Assembly: GCA_016930115.1 (NCBI GenBank) | Contig: JAFGHN010000048.1 | Location: 1-7,999 of the forward strand | DNA: 7,999 nt | Direction of reading: 5' to 3' | From: Spirochaetales bacterium | GTDB lineage: Bacteria; Spirochaetota; Spirochaetia; ARS1246 | In this document: piece after piece, positions 1 through 6,581 of the stretch | Layout: each line of letters starts with the position of its first letter | Position numbering within the stretch: the first letter of the stretch is position 1 | The notes under the pieces: model-generated | What the model was told of the DNA's origin: nothing | Databases searched by the model: none | What the model saw: the letters and a program-made list of their open reading frames with translations, nothing else | Made by a program: the position numbers and the translations under genes

Positions 1-459
1 ATCCCCGGTGCGGCGGCAACCTTCCCGGGCATCGAGCACCGCCTCGAGTTCGTGCGCACCGTCCGGGGTATTTCTTTTTACAACGATTCGGCGGCCACAA
101 TCCCGGATGCGACGGTTGCCGCGGCAATGAGCTTCAAAGATCAGGTGATCGTCATCGCGGGCGGGACTGACAAAGAACTGGATTTCAGTGTCCTGTCCGA
201 GCTCAAGGACAGAGCCCGCAAAGTCTATCTGTTGGAAGGCAGCGCTTCAGCGAAAATCGCCGATGCGCTCCACGAGGCGGAGGTTCCGTTTATCGGCCCC
301 TTCCCTTCCCTTAAAGAACTCATGTCATCTATAATGGCAGAGGCAGGACCGGGAGACATCGTCTTGTTTTCTCCGGGTTGCACCTCCTTTGAGATGTTTC
401 TCAACGAGTTTGACAGGGGGCGCCGATTTAAAGCGATGGTGGAGGAGTTACCAGATTGA
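1..459 (+). CDS. murD: UDP-N-acetylmuramoyl-L-alanine--D-glutamate ligase (MurD), C-terminal part, 5' end outside window
   Basis: MurD is the cytoplasmic ATP-dependent ligase that adds D-glutamate to UDP-MurNAc-L-Ala in peptidoglycan precursor synthesis. The reading frame is open from base 1, so only the last 152 residues are present: the end of the central ATPase domain and the C-terminal Rossmann-like domain. Visible Mur-ligase marks are the HRLEF segment (residues 13-17), the NDSAAT motif (28-33), GGTDKELDF (54-62, with the Lys of the usual GGxxK motif) and SPGCTSFEMF followed by NEFDRG (124-140). The usual MurD NDSKAT lysine is alanine here, and NEFDRG replaces the commoner NFExRG. Both features suggest a MurD subclass rather than decay, since the frame is intact. 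The stop overlaps the next gene by 4 bases (TTGA), which implies one operon. The family call is firm; the MurD rather than another Mur ligase call is based on the glutamate-pocket motifs. Confidence 0.9.
   Translation: MPGAAATFPGIEHRLEFVRTVRGISFYNDSAATIPDATVAAAMSFKDQVIVIAGGTDKELDFSVLSELKDRARKVYLLEGSASAKIADALHEAEVPFIGPFPSLKELMSSIMAEAGPGDIVLFSPGCTSFEMFLNEFDRGRRFKAMVEELPD
441..447 (+). promoter_or_regulatory. Ribosome binding site for the coiled-coil gene
   Basis: GGAGGAG lies inside the end of murD, 8 bases before a TTG codon at 456. It supports this non-ATG start, which is the only one that places a signal peptide at the N-terminus. Confidence 0.7.
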
Positions 460-1052
460 AAACCGGTTGCAGAGCCGGATGGTGGTCCATCCTTTTTCTC
501 CTGGCGGTGTGCCACGCACCTGCGCAAGTGCTTCCCAGTGTGGACATCGACACCGCCAGAACACAGATCGATCAGTTCCTGCGCGAAAACGAACTGATCG
601 AAGCGCGAATTTCGGAGCTTCTCGCCACCAACGAAGACCTCACCGCGGACATTGAGCTGTGGAAAGGCTGGCTTGCCGGCGTCAGCACCGTTACGGCGAG
701 GACCGTGGAAAAGGCGGAGCAGCTTACCGACATTCTCTCGGAGCTCGCAAGCAAATCGCTCACCGAACGCACACAGAACGTCCTGGAGCGCTACTACCGG
801 ATCAAATCGATACTCGAGGATAAGAACAAAGAGCTGACCGAACGGATAGACGCAGCGGAGGCCTCCATACGGAGAAACGGCGAGGTGATAGCGGAACTTC
901 GGAACAAGACGCAGAGCAATCTCGATAACGTGGAACTTCTCAAGGCGGCGATCGAACGTTCCGCCGGCAGCGAAGAGATGATAAACAGCTATATCGAAGA
1001 CCTCGAAAAGGCGCTTGATGAGGCGCAGAAGCTGATTAACCAATCGTTCTGA
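456..1052 (+). CDS. Secreted coiled-coil protein of unknown function
   Basis: I do not recognise a family. The 198-residue product starts with TTG, preceded by GGAGGAG at 8 bases. It has a signal peptide: a short basic n-region (K2, R6), a hydrophobic stretch at about 9-19, and a likely signal peptidase I site after APA (residues 21-23). There is no lipobox cysteine in the right place. The rest is almost wholly charged, helix-forming and heptad-like, with long coiled-coil stretches at about 30-68 and 80-197, broken by a short segment with Trp and Gly (WKGWLAGV, 69-76). No catalytic motif is seen. The start overlaps the murD stop by 4 bases, so translation is probably coupled and the protein may serve the cell wall or periplasm. 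That role is inferred from context only. Its 3' end faces the FemAB gene with 18 bases between the stops and no clear terminator. Confidence 0.75.
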   Translation: MKTGCRAGWWSILFLLAVCHAPAQVLPSVDIDTARTQIDQFLRENELIEARISELLATNEDLTADIELWKGWLAGVSTVTARTVEKAEQLTDILSELASKSLTERTQNVLERYYRIKSILEDKNKELTERIDAAEASIRRNGEVIAELRNKTQSNLDNVELLKAAIERSAGSEEMINSYIEDLEKALDEAQKLINQSF

Positions 1053-1070
1053 GCGCCGGACGTTTCACCC

Positions 1071-2183
1071 TCAGGCGGTGGTTCCTCCTGCGGCTCTTCT
1101 GCCGAGACCCAGCAATCTTTTCCTTACTTTCATGAAATAGACGTTCCTCGCTTTTTCAGCAATGCGGTAAGCACCGTACGCCGTCGGTTTGACCGGGTAG
1201 TCCCAGCATCCCGCTCGATGCACGATTTCTCCGCCAAAACCCGTTTTCACGCGATAGAGCCCGTGAAGCGGATGTCTCGGGTCTTCCGACGGCGGAATAC
1301 CGAGCAGGTCATACGTCCCGCAACCCGCGGCTTTTGCATACTTCATCGCTTCCCATTGAAGCGCGTAGGTGGGCATGAAATTTCTTCCCGTACTCCTTGA
1401 GGCGCCGAAATGGTAGATGCAACGGCTGCCGCAGATCGAAATGATGATCGCGGCGACTGTTTCGCCCGCAACCGAAGCGAAAAACGGCACAACATCGACG
1501 TCAGTGTGTTGCTCACCTTCCTCAAAAAGCCCGGCGAAGTAACTCTCGGCGTGCAAGGTGATACGGTCTCTCTCGGCGGTCTCCTTTGCCAGTTCGTACC
1601 AGAGCTTCAGGTCGCCCCTGTCACCGATGCGTACCGTCACCCCTTTGCGGCCGGAGAGTCTGATGTTGTATCTGGTTTTCGGTTTCATCCGCGAGAGTAT
1701 TTCGTCTTCGCCGCCGGTGAGATCGACAACCACGGTATCCGGAACCTGGATATCCACCGCGGCTTTCCTGAAGGGGGCGTCAAGAAGAGTCTCCCGCTCC
1801 TGAGGCCGGTCAATTCGCCAGGGCAGATCGAAACGGAGGAACACGCATCCGGAAGGCAACATCGGCTTCAATTCTTCCGCCAGCCCCTGGAGAAACACCT
1901 GTCGTTCCTCCACACCGGGCTCGATGTCCGGGCCGTGGGGGACATAACCGATGCTCGCGCCCCCGGGTACCGGCAGTTTTCTCAGCAGAACCAGCAACGG
2001 AAAACGATCGGTTTGCCGGCCGGTAAGCGCACTTGTGACGGTGGAAGATTCCCCAATGATATGAAACCCGAGCGCGAGGCTGCCAAACCTCTGTTTGAGC
2101 CCGGCCCAGTACGGGCTCTGGAGAAGATTGTCGCATGAAGGCAATCCGTCGAGTGAAGAGGCTTCGAGCCTAAAGCCGTTCAT
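1071..2183 (-). CDS. FemAB-family aminoacyl-tRNA-dependent peptidyltransferase (FemA/FemX/MurM-like)
   Basis: FemAB enzymes transfer an amino acid from aminoacyl-tRNA onto the side-chain amine of the peptidoglycan stem peptide on a lipid-linked or nucleotide precursor, at the inner face of the membrane. The 370-residue length fits the family. Two tandem GNAT-like halves are visible. A segment around residues 148-186 holds VVVDLTGGEDEIL and then KPKTRYNIR, the usual 'K.K.RY.IR' region. A second holds YHFGASR (257-263), ALQWEAMKYA (274-283) and YDLLGI (291-296), followed by GLYRVKTGFGGE (308-319), a typical family ending. The N-terminus carries the usual SPYWAGLKQRFG match (23-34). The ATG lies 3 bases after the metG stop with only a weak GAGG upstream, so it is probably co-translated with metG. 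The donor amino acid and acceptor cannot be read from the sequence. Confidence 0.9.
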   Translation of the reverse strand: MNGFRLEASSLDGLPSCDNLLQSPYWAGLKQRFGSLALGFHIIGESSTVTSALTGRQTDRFPLLVLLRKLPVPGGASIGYVPHGPDIEPGVEERQVFLQGLAEELKPMLPSGCVFLRFDLPWRIDRPQERETLLDAPFRKAAVDIQVPDTVVVDLTGGEDEILSRMKPKTRYNIRLSGRKGVTVRIGDRGDLKLWYELAKETAERDRITLHAESYFAGLFEEGEQHTDVDVVPFFASVAGETVAAIIISICGSRCIYHFGASRSTGRNFMPTYALQWEAMKYAKAAGCGTYDLLGIPPSEDPRHPLHGLYRVKTGFGGEIVHRAGCWDYPVKPTAYGAYRIAEKARNVYFMKVRKRLLGLGRRAAGGTTA

Positions 2184-2186
2184 CCG

Positions 2187-4328
2187 TCAGCCGACCTCGC
2201 CGGCATCCACCTTTTCCGTCTTTACCTTTTCGTTTCCGCAGACCATGGGGGTATCTCCCACGTATACCTGGAAGTCACGCACGAAAATCGGCACTTCGAA
2301 AAACTCGTCGATAGTGATGATACGCGGCGGTTCGCCGGACGGTGAGAAGCCTTCAAGGTGCACCGGCTCTCCGGGTTGGGCGTCTTTGACGAAGAGCACT
2401 TCAACGGTATCACCCTTCTTCGCGGCGAGAAGCATTCCCTGGCTCTCAACCCCTCTCAGCTTTGCCGGTTTCAGGTTCGACACCAGGACGATGGTCTTCC
2501 CAAGGAGCCCGTCTTCGTCATAGTGTCCCACCAGGCCGGAGACGATCTGGCGTGTCTCAGATCCCAGATCGATGGTTTCGATGTAGAGTTTGTCCGCCTT
2601 CGGATGCCGCTCAACCGAGATAATCTTGGCCGCGCGCAGTTCGACGGAACCGGAGAACTTCGCCTCCGGTTTCTCGGCCCTGTCGGCCTGAGTTCCCGAA
2701 AATCGCGTCTTGAGCTGCGATATGAAATCATCCTCGAGCCTGGTGAAGAGTATCTCAGGCCGGCCGATCGCTGAGAGCCCCTCGAGCTTTCCAAGGCTTT
2801 CCCAGCCCGTGGCCGACGTCCCCAGTTGCCCGGCAATCCGCGTTGAGGTGGCCGGGAGATACGGAGCTATCAGGATGGCCAGGTCTCTTATGAGAAACGC
2901 GAGGTTCCTCAAGAGTGACGCCGCCTGTTCCGGATGCTCGGTTCTTGTCCGCCACGGTTCGCCGTCCTGGAAAGCCTTGTTGCCCAGCGAGGCGAGCTGG
3001 AATATAGACCTGAAGCCGTCACGCAGGTTGGCCCATTCGAGGCTCCCGGTTATCTCTTTTTCGATGCGACGGACCTCCGACCAGAGGCGCGCGTCTTCTT
3101 CGCCGTCGGGGACACGGCCGTCAAAGTAGCGATCGATAAAAGTCAACGTTCTATTCACCAGGTTGCCCAGGTTGCCGATGAGCTCGCCGTTCACTTTCTC
3201 CTGGAAATCCGCCCAGGTGAAGATCGCATCGGATTTTTCCGGACGATTGTAGAAGATGTAAAATCGCCAGATGTCTGCAGGGACGCCGGTGTCCCTCGCA
3301 TCGTTGCCAAAGACTCCAACCCCCTGCGATTTGGAGAACTTGCCGTCTTCATAGTTGAGGTATTCAGTTGAAGACATGTGATGGAGCATCGTCCACTTCT
3401 CACCGGTTCCAAGCTGTGACGACGGGAAAATGACGGTGTGAAACGGGATATTGTCTTTACCGATAAACTGAAACAGCTCCACTTCTTCCGGATTCCGCCA
3501 CCACTTCTCCCATTCGGAAGTGTGTGTCGCCGTTATCGAAACGTACCCGATAGGCGCGTCAAACCAGACGTAGAACACCTTGTTCTCGTATCCTTCCTTG
3601 GGTACCGGGATGCCCCATTTCAGATCGCGGGTGATTCCCCGTTCACGCAACCCGTCGCGTATCCACGCCTGGGTCATGCGAACGGCGTTGTTCGCCCAGC
3701 GCCCCTCTTGTGAGGCGGTTTCCATCCAGGCGTTCAGCTTTGGAAGGATGGCCGGCAAATCGATATAGAGATGGCTCGTTTCCCTGGCTATCGGCGGATT
3801 CCCGCAGGTGATGCACTGCGGGGCTTGCAGCTCCATAGGATCGAGCAGCTTCCCGCAGTTCTCGCACTGGTCTCCGCGGGCGCCTTCATAACCGCAGTGG
3901 GGGCACACGCCCCTCACGTACCTGTCGGCAAGAAAGCGCGAACAGTTGCCGCAATACAGCTGCTCAATCGTTTTGGCCTTGATGTATCCGGCTTCGTCGA
4001 GTTTCTTGAAGATGGCCTGGGTGATCCCGGTATGCTCGGGAGTTGAGGTCCTCCCCCACTTATCGAAGGCGATGTTGAACCAGTTATATATATCGGTATG
4101 AATTGCGTAGTATCGGTCGCAAAGCTCCCGGGGTGTAATGCCCTCCTCAAGAGCTCGTGTTTCGGTGGCGGTACCATACTCATCGGTACCGCAGACGTAG
4201 AGCGTTTCGTATCCTGCGAGCCTGCAGTATCTGGCAAAAACATCGGCCGAAAGCACCTGGATAAGATTTCCAAGGTGCGGGATGTTGTTTACGTAGGGCA
4301 AAGCTGAAGTGATGAGCCTCTTTTTCAT
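2187..4328 (-). CDS. metG: Methionyl-tRNA synthetase with C-terminal tRNA-binding domain and extra tail
   Basis: MetRS charges tRNA-Met with methionine in the cytoplasm. The 713-residue protein starts MKKRLITSALPY, as expected for the family. It carries the class I signature as PHLGN (17-21), four CxxC zinc knuckles (126/129, 142/145, 155/158, 172/175), the FxxFDAPIGY-type region (252-262), and the second signature as KFSKS (330-334). An anticodon-binding helical domain covers about 375-540. From about 559 to 649 there is a Trbp111/EMAP-like tRNA-binding domain, with ERHPKADKLY, QIVSGLV, LKPAKLRG and SQGMLLAAKKG, which normally promotes dimerisation and tRNA binding. About 53 residues follow (661-713), beyond the usual end. 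The frame stays open 55 codons upstream to 4493, but family alignment and the promoter position put the start at 4328. The gene leads a two-gene unit with the FemAB gene. The sequence resembles Treponema MetRS as I remember it. Confidence 0.96.
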   Translation of the reverse strand: MKKRLITSALPYVNNIPHLGNLIQVLSADVFARYCRLAGYETLYVCGTDEYGTATETRALEEGITPRELCDRYYAIHTDIYNWFNIAFDKWGRTSTPEHTGITQAIFKKLDEAGYIKAKTIEQLYCGNCSRFLADRYVRGVCPHCGYEGARGDQCENCGKLLDPMELQAPQCITCGNPPIARETSHLYIDLPAILPKLNAWMETASQEGRWANNAVRMTQAWIRDGLRERGITRDLKWGIPVPKEGYENKVFYVWFDAPIGYVSITATHTSEWEKWWRNPEEVELFQFIGKDNIPFHTVIFPSSQLGTGEKWTMLHHMSSTEYLNYEDGKFSKSQGVGVFGNDARDTGVPADIWRFYIFYNRPEKSDAIFTWADFQEKVNGELIGNLGNLVNRTLTFIDRYFDGRVPDGEEDARLWSEVRRIEKEITGSLEWANLRDGFRSIFQLASLGNKAFQDGEPWRTRTEHPEQAASLLRNLAFLIRDLAILIAPYLPATSTRIAGQLGTSATGWESLGKLEGLSAIGRPEILFTRLEDDFISQLKTRFSGTQADRAEKPEAKFSGSVELRAAKIISVERHPKADKLYIETIDLGSETRQIVSGLVGHYDEDGLLGKTIVLVSNLKPAKLRGVESQGMLLAAKKGDTVEVLFVKDAQPGEPVHLEGFSPSGEPPRIITIDEFFEVPIFVRDFQVYVGDTPMVCGNEKVKTEKVDAGEVG

Positions 4329-4334
4329 CCCGAT

Positions 4335-4363
4335 ACTATAGGTAGCCCGGTACGTGCTGTCAA
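4335..4363 (-). promoter_or_regulatory. Near-consensus sigma-70 promoter of metG, leaderless geometry
   Basis: On the minus strand a perfect TTGACA (-35, 4363-4358) is followed after exactly 17 bases by TATAGT (-10, 4340-4335). Six bases (ATCGGG) separate the -10 box from the ATG at 4328. The normal start of transcription, the seventh base after the -10 box, would be the A of the ATG. No Shine-Dalgarno of normal spacing fits between. The metG-femAB unit should thus be strongly transcribed, and its mRNA is probably leaderless or nearly so. Confidence 0.85.
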
Positions 4364-4376
4364 GGCGAATAAATCC

Positions 4377-4400
4377 ATACCGGGCCGGTATATAGCTATA
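4377..4400. repeat. Adjacent palindromes in the metG-hflK control region
   Basis: ATACCGGGCCGGTAT (4377-4391) is an inverted repeat with 7-base arms around a single G. It shares its last base with a second perfect palindrome, TATAGCTATA (4391-4400). TACCGGG-like half-sites recur at 4346-4352 (minus strand, inside the metG promoter spacer) and at 4410-4416 (plus strand). Placed between two divergent genes, this looks like an operator for a dimeric regulator. No regulator is named by the sequence, so the role is inferred. Confidence 0.45.
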
Positions 4401-4438
4401 GCTGTAGAATACCGGGACACCCGAGGGAAAGTCTCTCC

Positions 4439-4467
4439 TTGACCTGTGGTGAGCTCTACAGTAACTT
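4439..4467 (+). promoter_or_regulatory. Possible weak promoter of hflK-hflC
   Basis: TTGACC (4439-4444) is a good -35 match. After 17 bases comes TAACTT (4462-4467), which matches the -10 consensus at only three of six bases. The predicted transcript start, near 4474, would leave a 20-base leader holding the AGGAGG of hflK. TAGAAT (4405-4410) is a better -10 box but has no -35 partner. I favour the first, weakly. Confidence 0.3.
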
Positions 4468-4483
4468 GTATCAATATACACAG

Positions 4484-4489
4484 AGGAGG
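4484..4489 (+). promoter_or_regulatory. Ribosome binding site of hflK
   Basis: A full AGGAGG sits 4 bases before the ATG at 4494. It decides this start over an in-frame GTG at 4446, which would add 16 residues not expected for the family. Confidence 0.8.
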
Positions 4490-4493
4490 ACAT

Positions 4494-5486
4494 ATGTCGG
4501 AAAGAGACGTTTCGCCGTCACCAGGCGGTTTACCGTTTGCCATAAAACCCCGGCTCATCGTGATCGCGGTGATCGTTATCGCCTTGATCATTCTGATAGC
4601 GTCGAGTTTTTTCGTTGTCGATCAAACTGAGCAGGCGGTTGTGCTCAGATTCGGGAAATTCAGCCGGGTGGCCGGCCCGGGGCTGAATTTCAAAATGCCC
4701 TTCAGCATCGAGAAGAATTACAATGTGCCCACCCAGGTGGTCCAGAACCAGCAATTCGGGTTCAGGACCGAAAGAGCGGGAATCACCTCCGCGTTCTCCC
4801 GGGCGGATTTTCCCGAAGAGTCGATCATGCTCACCGGTGACCTGAATATCATCGATATTGAATGGACGATCCAGTACCTGATAGTCGATCCAAAAGCATG
4901 GCTGTTCAAGGTTGAAGACAGAGAGAGAACCATACGGGACATCTCCCAGTCAACGCTCAATCGATTGGTGGGAGACCGGGCGATTCTCGACGTTATCGGC
5001 AACGAACGAACGGTTATAGAGGTTGAGGGCCAGCGGCTGTTGAACGAGAGGTTGAAGGGTTACGATCTGGGGATCAATGTCACAACGGTGAAACTCCGGA
5101 ACATAGTCCCGCCCGCCGGTGAAGTGCAGGACGCCTTTGAAGACGTAAACAAGGCAATTCAGGACATGAACCGTCTGATCAACGAGGGGAAGGAGCAGTA
5201 CAACAGCGAAATCCCGAGGGCGCGCGGAGAGGCAGAGAAATTGATACAGGAAGCCATGGGCTACGCCGCAGAGCGGGTGAACGCAGCCCGGGGTGACGTT
5301 GCCAGGTTCAACTCGGTGCTTGCTGAGTACTCGAAAAACCCGGATGTCACCAGGACCCGCCTTTATATCGAAATGATAGAGAGCGTGTTCGCCGGCGATA
5401 AGGGCACGGACCTGGTCGACCGTAACCTCGATAACTTCATTCCGCTGAAAATGCTTCAGGATGCGGCCGGAGGAGGTGCACAATGA
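4494..5486 (+). CDS. hflK: FtsH modulator HflK (SPFH/band 7 membrane protein)
   Basis: HflK and HflC form a large inner-membrane assembly that surrounds and restrains the FtsH protease. The 330-residue product has a short cytoplasmic N-terminus (1-20), one membrane span at about 21-42, and then the SPFH/band 7 domain: QTEQAVVLRFGK (44-55), GPGLNFKMPF (61-70), DIEWTIQY (121-128), followed by RNLDNFIPL-type end residues. A coiled-coil stretch runs from about 210 to 280 and includes the ARGDVARFN block (265-273) that I associate with HflK rather than HflC. The Gly-rich N-terminal extension of enterobacterial HflK is absent. The stop overlaps the hflC start as ATGA, and a strong GGAGGAGGTG for hflC lies within the hflK end, so the two are co-translated. 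No ftsH is in the window. Confidence 0.93.
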   Translation: MSERDVSPSPGGLPFAIKPRLIVIAVIVIALIILIASSFFVVDQTEQAVVLRFGKFSRVAGPGLNFKMPFSIEKNYNVPTQVVQNQQFGFRTERAGITSAFSRADFPEESIMLTGDLNIIDIEWTIQYLIVDPKAWLFKVEDRERTIRDISQSTLNRLVGDRAILDVIGNERTVIEVEGQRLLNERLKGYDLGINVTTVKLRNIVPPAGEVQDAFEDVNKAIQDMNRLINEGKEQYNSEIPRARGEAEKLIQEAMGYAAERVNAARGDVARFNSVLAEYSKNPDVTRTRLYIEMIESVFAGDKGTDLVDRNLDNFIPLKMLQDAAGGGAQ

Positions 5487-6469
5487 AAAAGACGGTAACC
5501 ATAGTCGTAGTAATCGCGGTAGTCCTCATCATCTTTTTCGTGCTCGGTCCGTTTTATGTAATCGAGGAGGGCCAGCAGGCGGTGGTAACAAGATTTGGCA
5601 AAGTGGTAAGCACCACGACGCAAGCCGGCCTCAAGTTCAAGATGCCCCTGATAGACAACGTGGTGAAGTACTCGAAGAGACTCCTCACCTGGGACGGCCA
5701 AGCACAACGTATCCCGACCCAGGAGAAAATGTTCATCTGGGTGGATGCAACCGCGAGGTGGCGTATAGAAGATCCGCTCAAGTTCTACGAAGCGGTCACT
5801 ACTCTGGAAGGCGCCTTTGGCAGGCTTGACGAAGTCATCGACAGCTCGGTGAGAACCGTTATCGCAGAAAATCTGTTACGTGAAGCGGTGCGCAACTCGA
5901 ACGTGATCAACACCATCGACAGACAGGACCAGATTGAGCAGGTCGAGACCGAGGAGGGAGATATAGAGGACATCGCAAGCTTCACCTCTGTTCAGGAGAC
6001 CTACCCCGCAATCACGAGGGGCCGGAGCGTCCTCTCCAACGAGATGTTCCAGAAAGCGAGCGCAATTACTCCGCAATACGGTATTAAATTGGAGGACATC
6101 ATCATCAGGCAGATCCGGTATTCAGATGACCTCACCCAGAGTGTGTACGACAGGATGATCAAGCAGCGGAACCAGATCGCCGAGGCGTACAGGTCCTACG
6201 GAGAAGGGATGAAGGCCGAATGGGTAGGCCGCATGAGCAACGAGAAACAGGCCGTCCTCTCCAAGGCCTATGAGACCGCTGAGGAGATAAAAGGGAGGGC
6301 GGACGCGGAAGCTACAACTATTTACGCCCAGGCGTATGAAGCCGATGAGGAGTTCTTCTCCTTCTGGCGTTCAATAGAGTCTTACAGGAAGACGCTGCCG
6401 CAGTTCTCAAAGACGCTCACAACGGATCTTGATTACTTCAAGTATCTGTATTCTTCGAAAGGTAACTGA
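5483..6469 (+). CDS. hflC: FtsH modulator HflC (SPFH/band 7 membrane protein)
   Basis: HflC is the partner of HflK in the membrane complex that modulates FtsH. The 328-residue product has an N-terminal span at about 5-22, immediately followed by FYVIEEGQQAVVTRFGK (24-40), the standard start of the band 7 domain. Further marks are FKMPLIDNV (52-60), DATARWRIEDP (88-98), SSVRTVIAENLLREAV (121-136), YGIKLEDIIIRQIRY (199-213), a coiled-coil stretch from about 225 to 285 with GRADAEATTIYAQAY, and the typical HflC ending FFSFWRSIESYRKTL (291-305) and TDLDYFKYL (314-322). An acidic segment at about 153-180 separates the two halves of the domain. Translation probably depends on the GGAGGAGGTG at 5469-5478, and the ATG overlaps the hflK stop. 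The operon ends at the intrinsic terminator that begins 24 bases after the stop codon. Confidence 0.93.
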   Translation: MKKTVTIVVVIAVVLIIFFVLGPFYVIEEGQQAVVTRFGKVVSTTTQAGLKFKMPLIDNVVKYSKRLLTWDGQAQRIPTQEKMFIWVDATARWRIEDPLKFYEAVTTLEGAFGRLDEVIDSSVRTVIAENLLREAVRNSNVINTIDRQDQIEQVETEEGDIEDIASFTSVQETYPAITRGRSVLSNEMFQKASAITPQYGIKLEDIIIRQIRYSDDLTQSVYDRMIKQRNQIAEAYRSYGEGMKAEWVGRMSNEKQAVLSKAYETAEEIKGRADAEATTIYAQAYEADEEFFSFWRSIESYRKTLPQFSKTLTTDLDYFKYLYSSKGN

Positions 6470-6492
6470 CAGTAGTTGCGTACATGACCGCG

Positions 6493-6537
6493 CCGCCCGG
6501 CCACATAATAAATTATTATGTGGCCGGGCGGTTTTTT
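6493..6537 (+). terminator. Strong intrinsic terminator of hflK-hflC
   Basis: Two 19-base arms (6493-6511 and 6513-6531) are perfect reverse complements around a single base, so the real hairpin has about 17 pairs and a 5-base AAATT loop. The lower stem is GC-rich (CCGCCCGGCC) and the tip is AT-rich. Six T residues follow at 6532-6537. There is no T-run in the other direction, so it should act mainly on the plus strand. The 44 bases from the T-run to the lipoprotein stop at 6582 show a minor GGCC hairpin (AGGCC/GGCCT, about 6550-6564) without a T-run. Confidence 0.95.
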
Positions 6538-6581
6538 CGCCGGGGTCGGAGGCCGGGGCGGCCTTCAAACCGTTCGCCTGT

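Noticed and set aside
225..1043. Long minus-strand open frame (272 codons) opposite murD and the coiled-coil gene
   Set aside because: It is a mirror of two well-supported plus-strand genes, with no recognisable protein and a Cys/Arg-rich low-order sequence typical of antisense frames in GC-rich DNA.
1410..2138. Long plus-strand open frame (242 codons) inside the FemAB gene
   Set aside because: The FemAB protein on the other strand is clearly real, and this frame shows no family features, no signal and no ribosome site.
4391..4402. Tandem TATAGC repeat as a microsatellite
   Set aside because: There are only two copies. It is better seen as part of the TATAGCTATA palindrome.
4405..4410. TAGAAT as the -10 box of an hflK promoter
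   Set aside because: No acceptable -35 box lies 16-18 bases upstream. It is kept only as an alternative to the weak TTGACC/TAACTT pair.
4329..4493. Open reading frame extending metG 55 codons upstream
   Set aside because: The added residues do not look like MetRS, the family start matches the ATG at 4328, and the strong promoter lies inside this stretch.
4446..4493. Upstream GTG start for hflK adding 16 residues
   Set aside because: AGGAGG directly precedes the ATG at 4494, and the added residues do not fit the HflK N-terminus.
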